From the NCBI RefSeq assembly GCF_014805685.1, contig NC_060886.1, forward strand, positions 30,646,362 through 30,710,361: a DNA stretch of 64,000 nucleotides, read 5' to 3'. The first letter of the stretch is position 1, and each line of letters starts with the position of its first letter. Below are positions 35,344 to 45,192 of this stretch, one piece after another. Origin of the DNA: Silurus meridionalis. Its lineage: Eukaryota; Chordata; Actinopteri; Siluriformes; Siluridae. The notes below the pieces were generated by a model. That model made no database searches. It saw nothing but the letters and a program-made list of their open reading frames with translations, and was not told the origin of the DNA. Made by a program: the position numbers and the translations under genes.

Positions 35344-35477
35344 TTCTTTTTAATAACAGACATGTATTTTTCCTAATAAACGTTGATGAAATATGCTAAT
35401 ATATTTATATTATTTTAAATATATTAGCACATTTCATCAAAGTTTATTAGGAAAAATACATCTGTTATTAAATAGAA
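35344..35477. repeat. long near-perfect inverted repeat (hairpin)
   Basis: The left arm 35344-35407 and right arm 35416-35477 are reverse complements over about 62 bases with only a few mismatches and a 2-base indel. Only 8 bases separate them. Examples: 'tttttcctaataaac' against 'gtttattaggaaaaa', and 'taatatattta' against 'taaatatatta'. It could be a small foldback element or a replication snapback product. No transposase or known repeat body is present. Confidence 0.92.
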
Positions 35478-37708
35478 TGGAAGTGAAAGAGAAAAATGTA
35501 TCAATTAAATAAAAAAAATAAAAAGATCAAATACATTTTTAAAGAAAATGCGGAAACACAAATAAACAATCCTCTGAAAGTTCTGAGACCGTGTGAGCAA
35601 TTCTCACAGTTCTCGCCCTGAACCCATTACCTGTCAAATTCCCAGAATCCTTTAATTCCCCAACACAGGTAAATCAACAAAACATCGCACTCAAAAAAAA
35701 AAAAAGCCCTCATGTCTGGTCCATTCTTCCACGTCCCACTCGTGTCTCGAATCTGCGTCTCTCCTCTTTATCCCTGACAGATACCCGGAAGCAAACATAT
35801 GTCCTGTCAGTCAAACACGTACACACACCTGTCGCCCTTTGACCCTCGACCTTACCCCGGGGTACGAAACAATCTACCCACAAATAAACCTGTCATGGGT
35901 TTGACAGGGGGAAAGAAGAAAGGAAGGAAAGGAGGAGACGTATAGGCCAGGATGATTAGAGATCCACAACCTGACGTGTTAATGACACAAAATATACGCT
36001 TTAAACGTCTGTGTGTATAAACAGTGTGTGTGTGTGGAATATATATATATATATATATATATATAGGGGCTTTCGGTTTGCTGCACACGTGTACCGAATG
36101 CAATCCTTTTTACATGCAGAACAGAGTTACAGTCAGAGTTCCCTCAGGAAAAGTCAGAAAGCACTTTAGTACATTGATGATTTGTTGTTTGTCTGAATCA
36201 AAGAAATAAAAGCGAACTATCCGTACTGTATTGAATTGAATCGAATCGCACTAAATCGTAACGGGGGAATCGTATCGTAGTGGTAGCTGCTTCATCTTTA
36301 ATGTATTTTATCATTGGCTATGCATCAAGCTTTATTTGTTAGGAAGTGTGTGTATCAGAAGGAACAGTAGCATAAAGTAGAAATGGAGGATAATGGCACA
36401 AAAACAGAGCCTCATTCCTTCGCAAGTGAACAAAATCTCCTTATGAAATGATCAGTAGTATAACACAAATACTGTGGTTTTTTTTTATAAATGTAGATAC
36501 AGACAAATAGAAGAAGATAAAGCCAACTGTAGCAGGAGCCTCAGGTCAGAGAACTGTACAAGACATCATCATCATCATCATCATCATCAATACTGAAGCG
36601 TTATTCCCTCCGAGCAGACAGGAGCCAAGGAGGTACGAGTTTAGGATGAAGGAGAGGTGAAGAAATAGAAATACTGAACCCAACAGGCAAAAGTGTGTGT
36701 GTGTGTGTGTGTGAGGGCTCAGTGAAGTAGAGTGTTAAGGAGAATGAAAGATTAAGTGGTTTGCTGGAATGTTAAGTGCAGAGTAAATGAGCGAATACAC
36801 GTTGGGATTTATGTGCACGCCGCACGCTCCGAGCAAAATAGTTTGGGAATTATTAAATGGCTTCAATTAAAGCAGTAAATATCAAGCAAACTGGGGAATT
36901 TCTGACGCTGATGATTTATAGCACCTGTCTTCTGGATTTTCTTCTTGTCTGTCTGTCTCAGTTTGGTTTCGGGTTTTTTCAGCCTTTTTTTTTCCTCTGT
37001 CTCTCATGTTTTTAGCTTTATTGACTTTTACTCTGATTGGACTGACGGTTTGCGCCGGGGTTTTATTCCTTCGCGGCCCTTCGTTAGTCTGGAAAATGCC
37101 GATATCCGGCCTTTTGGGTGAGTTTATAAGTGCGTTGTGGGGAATATCAGATTTTACTCGGCTTTTTGGGATCTTTTAAAGATGTTTGTGGGGTGCATTT
37201 CAATATGTTTGATGTAGGTAAGCGTTTGGCCAAAATGATGCAATGCTGGTAAAAGTGCAGGAATAAACTGCCTGTAGATGGAATTGGTTAGATAGAAGGG
37301 TGTGGGGGTGCGAGAAAGAGCTACATGCTGATTCTTGACAAACACTTCATCTGGAAAACCTGAAAAAAGTCATTTAATTTGCTAAAAATGCTCAAATATC
37401 TATTTATTAATGAACATAGTAAGTAATAATCAGGATGTAGGTGTGAGGTGGTGCAGGATGTTTTAGTGCACAATGTGGAGGTGAAGAACGTTCCAAGAGC
37501 ATCAAAACTAGTCATGGATTATCATCTTTGCTTTGAGGAGTTCAAGCTTTATTTTTTATCATCACTCATATCGTGTGCATATTTGCTGCATCTCTACTAA
37601 TAATGAAGATGATGGAGGTAACTCCTGGTGATGTTTTTTTGTTGTATTTCTCACTCGAAAGTTTTCTTTCCCAGTTCTTCTCGTATTCATCTTGTTTTTC
37701 GACTTTTT
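35478..37708. other. unique non-coding region with small microsatellites
   Basis: Contains (AT)n at 36039-36065, (ATC)n at 36562-36589 and (GT)n at 36692-36713. At 36228-36285, 'attgaattgaatcgaatcgc' and 'gtaacgggggaatcgtatcg' resemble termini also hinted at 40.8 kb. 36830-36930 is non-repetitive and rich in TAAT/ATTA words. No gene is supported. Confidence 0.45.
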
Positions 37709-37885
37709 CCAATCACAATCCTGCATTCACACCTGAACTCCTTCCAGCCAATCACAATCCACTATTTACACCTGAACTCCTTCCAGCCAATCACAATCCA
37801 CTATTCACACCTGAACTCCTTCCAGCCAATCACAATCCAGTATTCACACCTGAACTCCTTCCAGCCAATCACAATCCAGTATTCC
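37709..37885. repeat. 39-base minisatellite with CCAAT in each unit
   Basis: Four to five units of 'cctgaactccttccagccaa' followed by 'tcacaatcc..tattcaca'. Unit starts are at 37732, 37771, 37810 and 37849, exactly 39 apart. Because 39 is a multiple of three, one frame stays open and reads repeats of 'TPELLPANHNP.F'. I see no reason to call it coding. Confidence 0.93.
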
Positions 37886-38161
37886 CACCTGTCTGGAGAA
37901 TGATATATATGTGTAGTAATTTACTAGCATGCTGTAAGACGGCTTCATCTTTGACAGTGATATATTAAACTTATTTTTATTTAATTTTTTACAGTTGTAA
38001 ATTGCTAACAGTAAAATATCACCTGTCCGCATCGTCACAGAAAACATTCCCCGACGGCGAAACTCCTGCAACGGTGACACTGGAATGTTGGAATATTTAC
38101 TACAAATACACCCACAATCACAGCTACTGTTTCTCCTCCCTCTGAGTACAGAACTGTAGAG
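37886..38161. other. non-coding, nothing recognised
   Basis: No supported feature. Confidence 0.4.
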
Positions 38162-38430
38162 ATGGACACCTGAGCATAAGATTGTGATGTGCATCTTATT
38201 GAACATCCCATTCCACATCTAGTCTCCATATGCTCTTATAATAAACTCCACTCTTCTGGGAAGATGTTCCACTAGATTTTGTGTAGCTTTTGAGAAGATT
38301 TATTCAACCACAGGTGAGAAGGTGAGAAGGCCTGGGGTGCATTCGGCGTTCACATTCATCCCAAAGGAGGGGTTCAGTAGGTGTGGAGCTTAAGCAGATC
38401 TTCATGAAGCTGGCTTTGTGCATTATTATA
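38162..38430 (-). mobile_element. short Tc1-like element fragment (family A), minus strand
   Basis: 'gacacctgagcataagattg', 'ccactcttctgggaagatgt', 'tccactagattttgtgtag', 'aggcctggggtgcattcgg', 'cttcatgaagctggctttgt'. The half carrying the DNAP motif is missing. Confidence 0.8.
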
Positions 38431-38924
38431 TTATTATATACTACAATAATTCAAACATGGAAAAAATTGGCTTAGATATTGATTGATTTTTTCCCCTAAG
38501 TGCTGCTCTGAGTCTCATTAATTTATTTTAATTCACTGGTTTCGAATTGCTCCTTGCATAATTATATTGTATTATATGTGCTCTAAAGGTCAAAACAGAG
38601 CAGACACTTTTAAACCCCCCCCATAATTGTAAACGTTACTACCAACAAAATGTACGTGTTCACATCAAAGTGCTTATACTGCAGTTTTTCTGGAAAAATA
38701 CCTCTGTTCTCAGCGAACAGCTTTCTCCGATAGTGGCTGTAATAAACCCTTCATCGAAAAATAATCTTCTTAATGGCGTCTGTGCATTAAATAAGTGCTA
38801 ACAAAATACACGACTGTGTTAAGAGCGATATACGGCTCTCTGGAAGAGCTAGTCATTCAAAGTAACTCTTTTTGATTAGTTAGACGAGGCGTCTAGACGG
38901 CTCAAAAAAAGTACACCCAATTTT
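38431..38924. other. non-coding, nothing recognised
   Basis: AT-rich unique sequence. Confidence 0.4.
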
Positions 38925-39262
38925 TCCACTTGGAGACACACAATCGTGTAGGACGTCTTCGGGTGTGGGAGCATGACATTTGCCCTTAGCTTGAACTAGG
39001 AGGCCTACAACTGTTTCTGCATGATGATGCACATGGGATGGAGTGGAAGATCTCCTGCTATAAAACTCTGATCTCAACTCTATTCAAATTAATATGCCGG
39101 CCTCCTCACCTACATCACTACATGCTTTTTCTTGTGGATTGTTTAAGCACAAATAAGTGGAGGTTTTTCATACAGAGACTAAATATGGAATGGAATGTTC
39201 ATAAAGAAGCACCAATCCTTTGCTCAGGTGTCCACAAACTTTTGTCCGTATATTGTATACAA
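38925..39262 (+). mobile_element. short Tc1-like element (family A), plus strand, with 3' end
   Basis: 'cacacaatcgtgtaggacgt', 'ggagcatgacatttgccctt', 'ggagtggaagatctcctgct', 'gcctcctcacctacatcact' and the terminal phrase 'caggtgtccacaaacttttg' then 'tccgtatattgta', which is the family's 3' terminal region. The coding frame is broken. Confidence 0.8.
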
Positions 39263-39508
39263 TATGCTACTTTCCTTTAAAATGCTAAAACTTTAAGAAT
39301 TGAATTAAATAAAAAAAAAATGCAAATGTGAGCTCGGTGTAACAGCTAGATATTAAAGCACAAGATCTCTCATTTATCTCCCTGCTCACGAGCGAGATAT
39401 ATTTATGAGCCCCGTTTTTCCTTTTCATGTTGAAGGACTAAACTGCAGAGCGCGGAAATAAATGAGCTCTCCGAAGCAGAGCTTCGTGCCTGAACCTGCC
39501 TGCAGAAC

Positions 39509-39515
<7 letters not shown>

Positions 39516-39561
<46 letters not shown>
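39516..39561. repeat. (CA)n microsatellite
   Basis: About 23 CA units. Confidence 0.95.
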
Positions 39562-39563
<2 letters not shown>

Positions 39564-39851
39564 CACAGCAACGAGTATCGATTACTCAGGCTCTGACAGC
39601 TTTTGATGTTTCTTTTTGTAGAGCAGATCAAGACAGGATATGACATCAGTATTGGCAATCGTGGTTGCGAGCACAAATAACACACACGCTAATTTATTAG
39701 CTCACCCTCGTGTTGAAACCTTGAAGAGATATTGTGATATATGATCGCTTTGTTGGAACGCAAACAAAGGAAGCTGAAAGGTTATTTACAGAGACAGTAT
39801 CACAATGAACAGTATCACTATTGTCTATAAGAGGAAGAAAAAAAAAAATGA
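39562..39851. other. non-coding, nothing recognised
   Basis: No supported feature. Confidence 0.4.
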
Positions 39852-39871
39852 ATATATATATATATATATAT
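39852..39871. repeat. (AT)n microsatellite
   Basis: About 9 AT units abutting the LINE tail. Confidence 0.85.
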
Positions 39872-39925
39872 TATGGATGATCTGCTGTGGTGACCCCTAA
39901 AGGAAGCAGCTGAAAGATGATGATG
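39872..39925 (+). mobile_element. non-LTR retrotransposon 3' tail (severely 5'-truncated)
   Basis: 'atggatgatctgctgtggtg', 'acccctaaaggaagcagct' and 'gaaagatgatgatgagg' match the end of the LINE whose C-terminus lies at 44.57-44.81 kb ('RMIR.GDP' then a short 3' UTR). Extreme 5' truncation is usual for LINE copies. Confidence 0.6.
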
Positions 39926-39984
39926 AGGATATATATGTATATATATTAATAAATGAAGCCAAACATTATTTTCCTGTTCTTTGT

Positions 39985-40240
39985 ATAGGAAGATGCAACT
40001 CTACCTCTGCCATGTTAATCTGTATGTGAGTAGAATAGTATTTTAAATTTGTTTCATGGAAAAGTAACTACTGTTTTGAAAATGTAAGAAGTAGAAAGTA
40101 CAGATATTTGTGTAAAAACGTAGAGTGAAAGTAAAAAGTCCAAAAAACAAGTCAAATACTGATACTAGAAAAATCTACTTAAGTACAGTAACTGTATTTG
40201 TGCTTCATTGAGTAATAAAATAGAATAGTAGGAGGTCCAG
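39985..40240. mobile_element. diverged DNA-element-like repeat
   Basis: 39988-40023 ('aggaagatgcaactctacc' and 'tctgccatgttaatctgtat') recurs at 41116-41151. 40040-40215 has 'gaaagtacagatatttgtg', 'aaagtaaaaagtcc' and 'acttaagtacagtaactgta', typical of an abundant fish 'stepwise AAGTA' repeat often placed among hAT-like non-autonomous elements. The class is uncertain. Confidence 0.5.
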
Positions 40241-40789
40241 ACACATGGCACATGAGATACATGTATAACACAAGTTCCTCCACTTTGGTACTCATTCTCT
40301 TTTTGTCTAATTTAATCCTCCATGATACTAAATACTGAACCAGGAGTAAATAATTATATTTAAAGTAAAATATTAGCGGAGAGAAAGAGCTTGTGTTTGT
40401 TCACTGAGTCTGGAACATGCCTGATCACACAAACCCTAATTACACATAATTGTGCCATCATGTTTTATACCTGTGCTTTTTTAATTACGCCTTTACAACT
40501 TCATCAAAAGTCCTATTTATCAGTCTTGTTTTAACGAGCTCTTTCTCACAGCTCTTCCCTGCTGAAGTGGGAATTTTCTCACTGGTGACTTTAGGAATGT
40601 TCACGAGAGGTTATTGAGATGTTTGCCGAGGGAAGTATGTGGCTACGCATGTCCTAACTGGTGGTAATGAATGCAGAATTACACCACGATAATAACCATT
40701 CTCAGATTCCAAGCAAATATATAAATATATATGTATCTGAATGTAATATAAACGAGTAGAGGTCATTCGAACTGCAAATTGGGACTAAA
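40241..40789. other. unique non-coding region
   Basis: No recognised element. Confidence 0.4.
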
Positions 40790-41160
40790 TATTAGGAATG
40801 TGCATCTTCATCAGTGAAGCCGATGCAATTCGCATCTCGATGTATACTCTACGATACGTATAAAGGAACTACCGATGCGAGAAGATACGACTCCCAAATT
40901 ACGACGCAGTGCGATCCGATTTGGTTCGATTCAACACTATGTAATAGAAGAAAAATAGGATGCTGTGGTACAGATAGTTCGCTTCTATTTCTTTATTTCA
41001 GACAGACAGCAAATTATCAATTTAATTAAACGCATTCTGATTTTTACAAACACACCTTCGTAATGCAAAAAGAGATCAAATAGAACCAGACGTTCTTTTC
41101 CTCTTCTGTCTGCAGGAAGATGCAGCTCTACCTCTGCCATGTTAATCTGTATTCTGTGTG
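40790..41160. mobile_element. possible hAT-like non-autonomous fragment
   Basis: 40815-40935 is rich in 'gatgcaattcgcatctcgat', 'acgatacgtata' and 'gatccgatttggttcgattc', resembling termini of fish hAT-related repeats. It is followed by the 36-base word shared with 39988. No transposase is visible. Confidence 0.4.
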
Positions 41161-41380
41161 ACTCTCAGGACACGCCTCCATCTCCAATCATTTATTAGTC
41201 ACAAATTATTGGTCGCATTCTGAATGATAAAAGTATAGCGCATTTACTAATAATGATATATTAATAAAACATTTTTTACTAATACATATGCCAACTTGTT
41301 TCCGATGCACAATTTATTTTAATTGATGCATTACATTAACATTTATGCAAATTTATTTAAGCTTACCATTGATAATATAC

Positions 41381-41416
<36 letters not shown>

Positions 41417-41428
41417 GCCTGTCTGTCG
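41381..41428. repeat. (TCTG)n microsatellite
   Basis: About 11 TCTG units with late interruptions. Confidence 0.95.
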
Positions 41429-42309
41429 GTGGATATGTTATAAAAAAAAAAAAAAAAATAATTAATGGTCTTTTTTTATCTACTATATATCAGATAAACA
41501 AACATTTTGCTGGTTGTTTATTGGTTTTGTTGTGAACAGATTCAGTATTTAATTTCTGCTTCAAAATCCCAGATACTCCACTGTTAGCATTCTGCATAAT
41601 GTAAATCAATGAATGATGAATGTTAAACAATATGCATTTACATTATATATATACAGTATCTACATATGTATATATAAAGAACTGATAGAGTGCTGAGTGC
41701 CTTGGAGCTCAGAACAAATGAAGGTGTGGAGGAAAATCTTAATGAGCTCCTTCCTGCAATGCACAGAGATAACTAGATTCAGCTCAATCTCGTCGAGTGT
41801 CTGGCCAAAATCGCTTCTCTCTGTAAACGATGACTTAACTTTTACACCGCGGTAATTGAAATCATGCCCCGCGGACGTGATCTGAATCGCGTCCAGCCGT
41901 CGACCGTGTTATTTCCGCTTTGTCTTGTAGCGCATAATTGGCCGTACATGGAGACTAATTCCAGTGCATTAGGAACAGAATTGGGACGTTCAAAGGGAAA
42001 AGGAGTCCTCGCTCATCAAGGAGGCTGTGGATTAGTTCATGGATACATCATTAATTCATCATACGCTGTTTCTGCTGAAAGCAGATCATCTTTCTTTTGA
42101 ACGTGGTTAGGGACTGCACCTTCAGATGACGTGTTGGTTCCATTTGAATTTTAAGATACACAGAAGATGGAGGTTTTCTGGATGCCAGAGCTTAACGATG
42201 TGGTGTAATTCTTTAAGTGGTGTTAAATCAGTGTGTTAACCTGAGGTGATTTCAAAGCAACTGGCAGGTGAAGTGAATATCGGGGATAGGATCAATTACA
42301 GCGTTTTCA
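41429..42309. other. unique non-coding region
   Basis: 41700-42095 is non-repetitive and holds an open plus frame (41864-42100) with no recognised domain. No repeat was identified. Confidence 0.4.
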
Positions 42310-42890
42310 AAACTGATGTGCTGGAAGCAGGAAAATGGGCAGGTGTATACTTTATCAGAGCATTTCCAGATCTATGGGCCTCGATTGGTGTCTCTGGAAT
42401 GCAGGAATAAGCGGCTACCTAAAGAAGGTTACCTGGTAAACCAGCAAATGGTTCATAGGTACCCATGGTATAATGGACGTGGAGCTGGTCTGATCCAACA
42501 GAAGAGCTAATAGAGCATACATTGCTGGAAAAGTGAAGGCTGACATCACAGATCGTTCCAGCTTGCTGAAGGTCCGAATGCTGACCCCTGTACACCACCT
42601 TCAGCTACTGGACACTGAGCTATAGAATACTGGAAGAAGGTGGCCTTGTCTGATGAATCGTATGTTTTTTTCCATGTGGACTCTCAAGGGTATGGTAAGT
42701 GTGCATTGGCTAACAGGAAAAGAGATGGCACCAGGATGCTTTTGGTGATCTTCTGCTTGAACGTCTTGCCATTCATGTGGATCTTACTTTTACCTTAATG
42801 AGTACATTCACACTGCAACTGTTCCTCAGAATTCCTCAGATCTGAATCCGATCGAACGTACGAGGTGGTATCATGATGTTTGGAGGCGAG
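42310..42890 (+). pseudogene. Tc1/mariner-superfamily transposase relic (family D), 5' part
   Basis: Phrases follow a fish transposase gene in order: 'tgctgacccctgtacacca', then a frame reading 'WKKVALSDESYVFFHVD', which carries the first catalytic aspartate in the 'W.SDES.F' motif, then 'catgtggatcttacttttac', a large deletion, and 'PQNSSDLNPIERTRW' (the 'PP.SPDLNPIE.LW' block that leads to the third acidic residue). The region with the second aspartate is deleted and frames shift several times. The rest of the element resumes at about 43400 after a mariner insertion. Confidence 0.75.
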
Positions 42891-43405
42891 CTCTGTTTAC
42901 AAGAAAGTGTGTGATTAATAAAATACTATCACCTCCTTTAAAACCCCTTGCACAGCAAAACAGGGCTCCCAGCGTTCCTGCTACCTCTGGAACGTATCCC
43001 GGAAGTCTTCTTTTCGAAGCCGATTGAGCACCTTATGTGATTCGCACTGATATCTACAATGGTGCAACAGCGAGCTTTGATCTGAGCTGCATCTTCATCA
43101 TCAGGAAGAGGGTGAAATCTGTAGGAGCCAAATCTGGCGATTAGGGTGGGTGCGGAAGTGACATGTTGTTGTTTCTGGCCAGTTGGCAGATTTTGAGCAG
43201 AATTTCATGTTTGCTCCTTGTTCTCTTTCACTGTTCATGATGAAATCGTGGTCAGAATAGCACCAGATGCACAGATCCTGACATAAACAGGACAATGTTA
43301 TTTGGCACTCTGACTTATGAAGGTCGGTGCTCCCTCTGACTGTGTGTGCGGCCGTGTGCTGCCATCTATTGGCGTGTTACAAAACTACTTTCGAAACTTC
43401 GTAGG
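42891..43405 (-). pseudogene. mariner-like element inserted into family D, minus strand
   Basis: On the minus strand the frame at 43101-43295 contains 'EREQGANMKFCSKSANWPET', matching the mariner N-terminus 'EQR.N.KFC.KLGKS..ET'. At the other end (about 42920-42960, minus) 'RGFKGGDS' resembles the C-terminal 'GDYFEGDN'. The 5' UTR part 'ctgccatctattggcgtgtt' is also present. The catalytic core is mostly deleted. Exact ends are uncertain by tens of bases because no target TA duplication could be fixed. Confidence 0.72.
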
Positions 43406-43535
43406 TCATGCTGAAGAAACAAGTTCGATCCATTGAGGCTTTACCTTAAGATTTACACGATTCACAGCAGGTGCTGCTGACATTTTTTGGTATCAGATAC
43501 CACATCACGGCCACATTCCAAGGTCTTGTGAAGTC
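43406..43535 (+). pseudogene. Tc1/mariner-superfamily transposase relic (family D), 3' part
   Basis: 'aaacaagttcgatccattga', 'ggtatcagatacc', 'attccaaggtcttgtgaagt' continue the coding order after the LNPIE block (the 'KQVRS.EA...WC.IP...F.GLVES' region) and rejoin the 5' part across the mariner. Confidence 0.72.
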
Positions 43536-44060
43536 TAATTTTGCAATAAAACATTGTGAAATAAAATGAAACTAATGACAGTAGTGCTCGAGTGAGCGTT
43601 TGAAAGGCAAGGTGGGGCAACTAAAAGGTTTCATGCTGTAATGGTTATAATCCTCTCATTAACTAATCACTTTACTGCTGCATTCATGAGCTGAAACTTG
43701 TCTGGTCTTGGCAAGCGTTTCCCGAGCTCATCATTTTCCACTTATTTTTGCACAGTAGCAGTTTCTCAGCATGCGATACGATGTCTGATGTGTTCTCGCA
43801 AATCGCTAAAGATACACATAACATTCTCTAGTGTGTGTGTGTGTGTGAGCTTGTGGTACTTAATGGAAAGTAAAACTTTATCTTACAACATTTTCAAACA
43901 CGCATTCTTTTCTTCTCTTCGCTCACATTCCCTACGGCTAAACAAAGATAAGCAATTTTTTGAAGCTATCAGTAAATTCTCATCTAATTTGTCAGGTGAG
44001 TAAATCCACAGCGATCTGCTTTGTCGGAATGAAAGCTGAATGCTTCTCCTTCAGCACATG
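43536..44060. other. unique non-coding region
   Basis: A short (GT) run at 43831. No gene was recognised. Confidence 0.4.
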
Positions 44061-44252
44061 CGCCTCCACCGGAGCTGCCTGTCTATTGATGCACGGTGAA
44101 CGCTCGTGTTTCTCATATGCGAATAAAACGGCGTTTTTCGGCGGTGCCCGCGAGCCGACCGACTCGCTCTCGGTTTCTCAATAGAGAAATTCTCACCTCC
44201 ATCACCGGCGCCGCTTCTTGGTCGTCTGACTCCATTGTTTGCGCAGCCGCCG
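44061..44252. promoter_or_regulatory. CpG-dense islet, candidate regulatory region
   Basis: I count 23 CpG dinucleotides in 192 bases, far above the rest of this CpG-poor window. Frames are open on both strands across it, as expected of GC-rich DNA, and none has a recognisable domain. It could be a small CpG island, a first exon or a conserved element. This is inference from composition only. Confidence 0.4.
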
Positions 44253-44565
44253 CAGAAGATTACATTTTCCACATTGCGGAGTGATTTAAATTGCTTCTGT
44301 AATCTTATCAGCCTCTATTCTACTATCGGTTGCTTTGTGGAGCGTAGATAACGCGACGTCGAGAGAAAACAAGCTCATCTCTTAGATGTGGATTTCTTCT
44401 CTTGTACAAAGGCTGTGCGGTCATTTTCTGTCTGGTGTATACGTGTTGCGAAACGAGCATATTGTTGAACTCAGTGAGAGAAGTTGGTGAAGGTTGATTA
44501 GGGTGCAAATCTTTTGATGTAAGCGTTGATCTTTTTTTTTTTTTATATATTTATATGATCATTTT
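44253..44565. other. unique non-coding region
   Basis: No recognised element. A T run at 44532-44544 precedes the LINE fragment. Confidence 0.4.
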
Positions 44566-44815
44566 TCAGATGTTTAGAAATCATTACAAGGTGAGGGAGG
44601 TGAGATTGAGATGGTTTGGACATGTGCAGAGGAGGGACATGGGGTATATCGGTAGGAGAATGCTGAGGATGGAGACACCAGGAAGGAGAAAAAGAGGAAG
44701 ACCAAGCAGGAGGTTTATGGATGTGGTGAGGGAAGACATGTAGTTGGTTTGAAAGAGGAAGATGTAGAGGATGGATGGGTATGGAGACGGATGATCCGCT
44801 GGGGAGACCCCACTT
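44566..44815 (+). pseudogene. non-LTR retrotransposon (LINE) C-terminal fragment
   Basis: The plus frame reads 'VREVRLRWFGHVQRRDMGYI' followed by 'GRRMLRMETPGRRKRGRPSR' and 'RFMDVVREDM', then after a stop 'LVGLKEEDVED' and 'RRMIRWGDP'. This 'LRWFGHV.R....GRRML' to 'RGRP..RF.D' block is the usual C-terminus after the reverse transcriptase of RTE/CR1-type LINEs. The copy is heavily 5'-truncated and dead, and its 3' end is cut by a family A element starting at about 44822. Confidence 0.85.
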
Positions 44816-44821
44816 TTAATC

Positions 44822-45192
44822 CCTATTTGCTGTTATAATAATCTCCATTCTTCTGAGAAGATGTTCCACTAGATTTTGTAGAGATTTGAGAAGCTGAGGA
44901 GGCCTAGGGTGCAGTCAGTGTTTACATTCATCCCATAGGTGCTCAATAGGGTTGGAGTTCTATAACAGGTGATCTTACACATCATCCAACCCCACGTTAA
45001 GCAGATTTTCATTTAGCCGGCTTTTGTGCACAAACATCTGGAACAGGTTCGTGTCTCCTAGTTCAAGCGACGTTCAAGCATCCAGAAACGTCCTATTCAA
45101 TCGTGTGCCTCCAAGTTAATGGGAACAGTTTGGCAAAGAACCACATGAGTTGAATAGTCAGGTGTCCCAATACTTTTGCCATAAAGTGTGTC
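44822..45192 (-). mobile_element. Tc1-like element (family A), near full-length short form, minus strand
   Basis: Runs from 'tccctatttgctgttataat' through 'ttccactagattttgtag', 'gctcaatagggttggagttc', 'catctggaacaggttcgtgt' and 'cctattcaatcgtgtgcctc' to the terminal phrase 'ggtgtcccaatacttttgcc' then 'ataaagtg'. This is one of the two most complete minus copies in the window. Confidence 0.85.

Noticed and set aside
37709..37885. CRISPR-like array (39-base period)
   Set aside because: The whole 39-base unit is conserved with no variable spacers, and the genome is vertebrate. It is a minisatellite.
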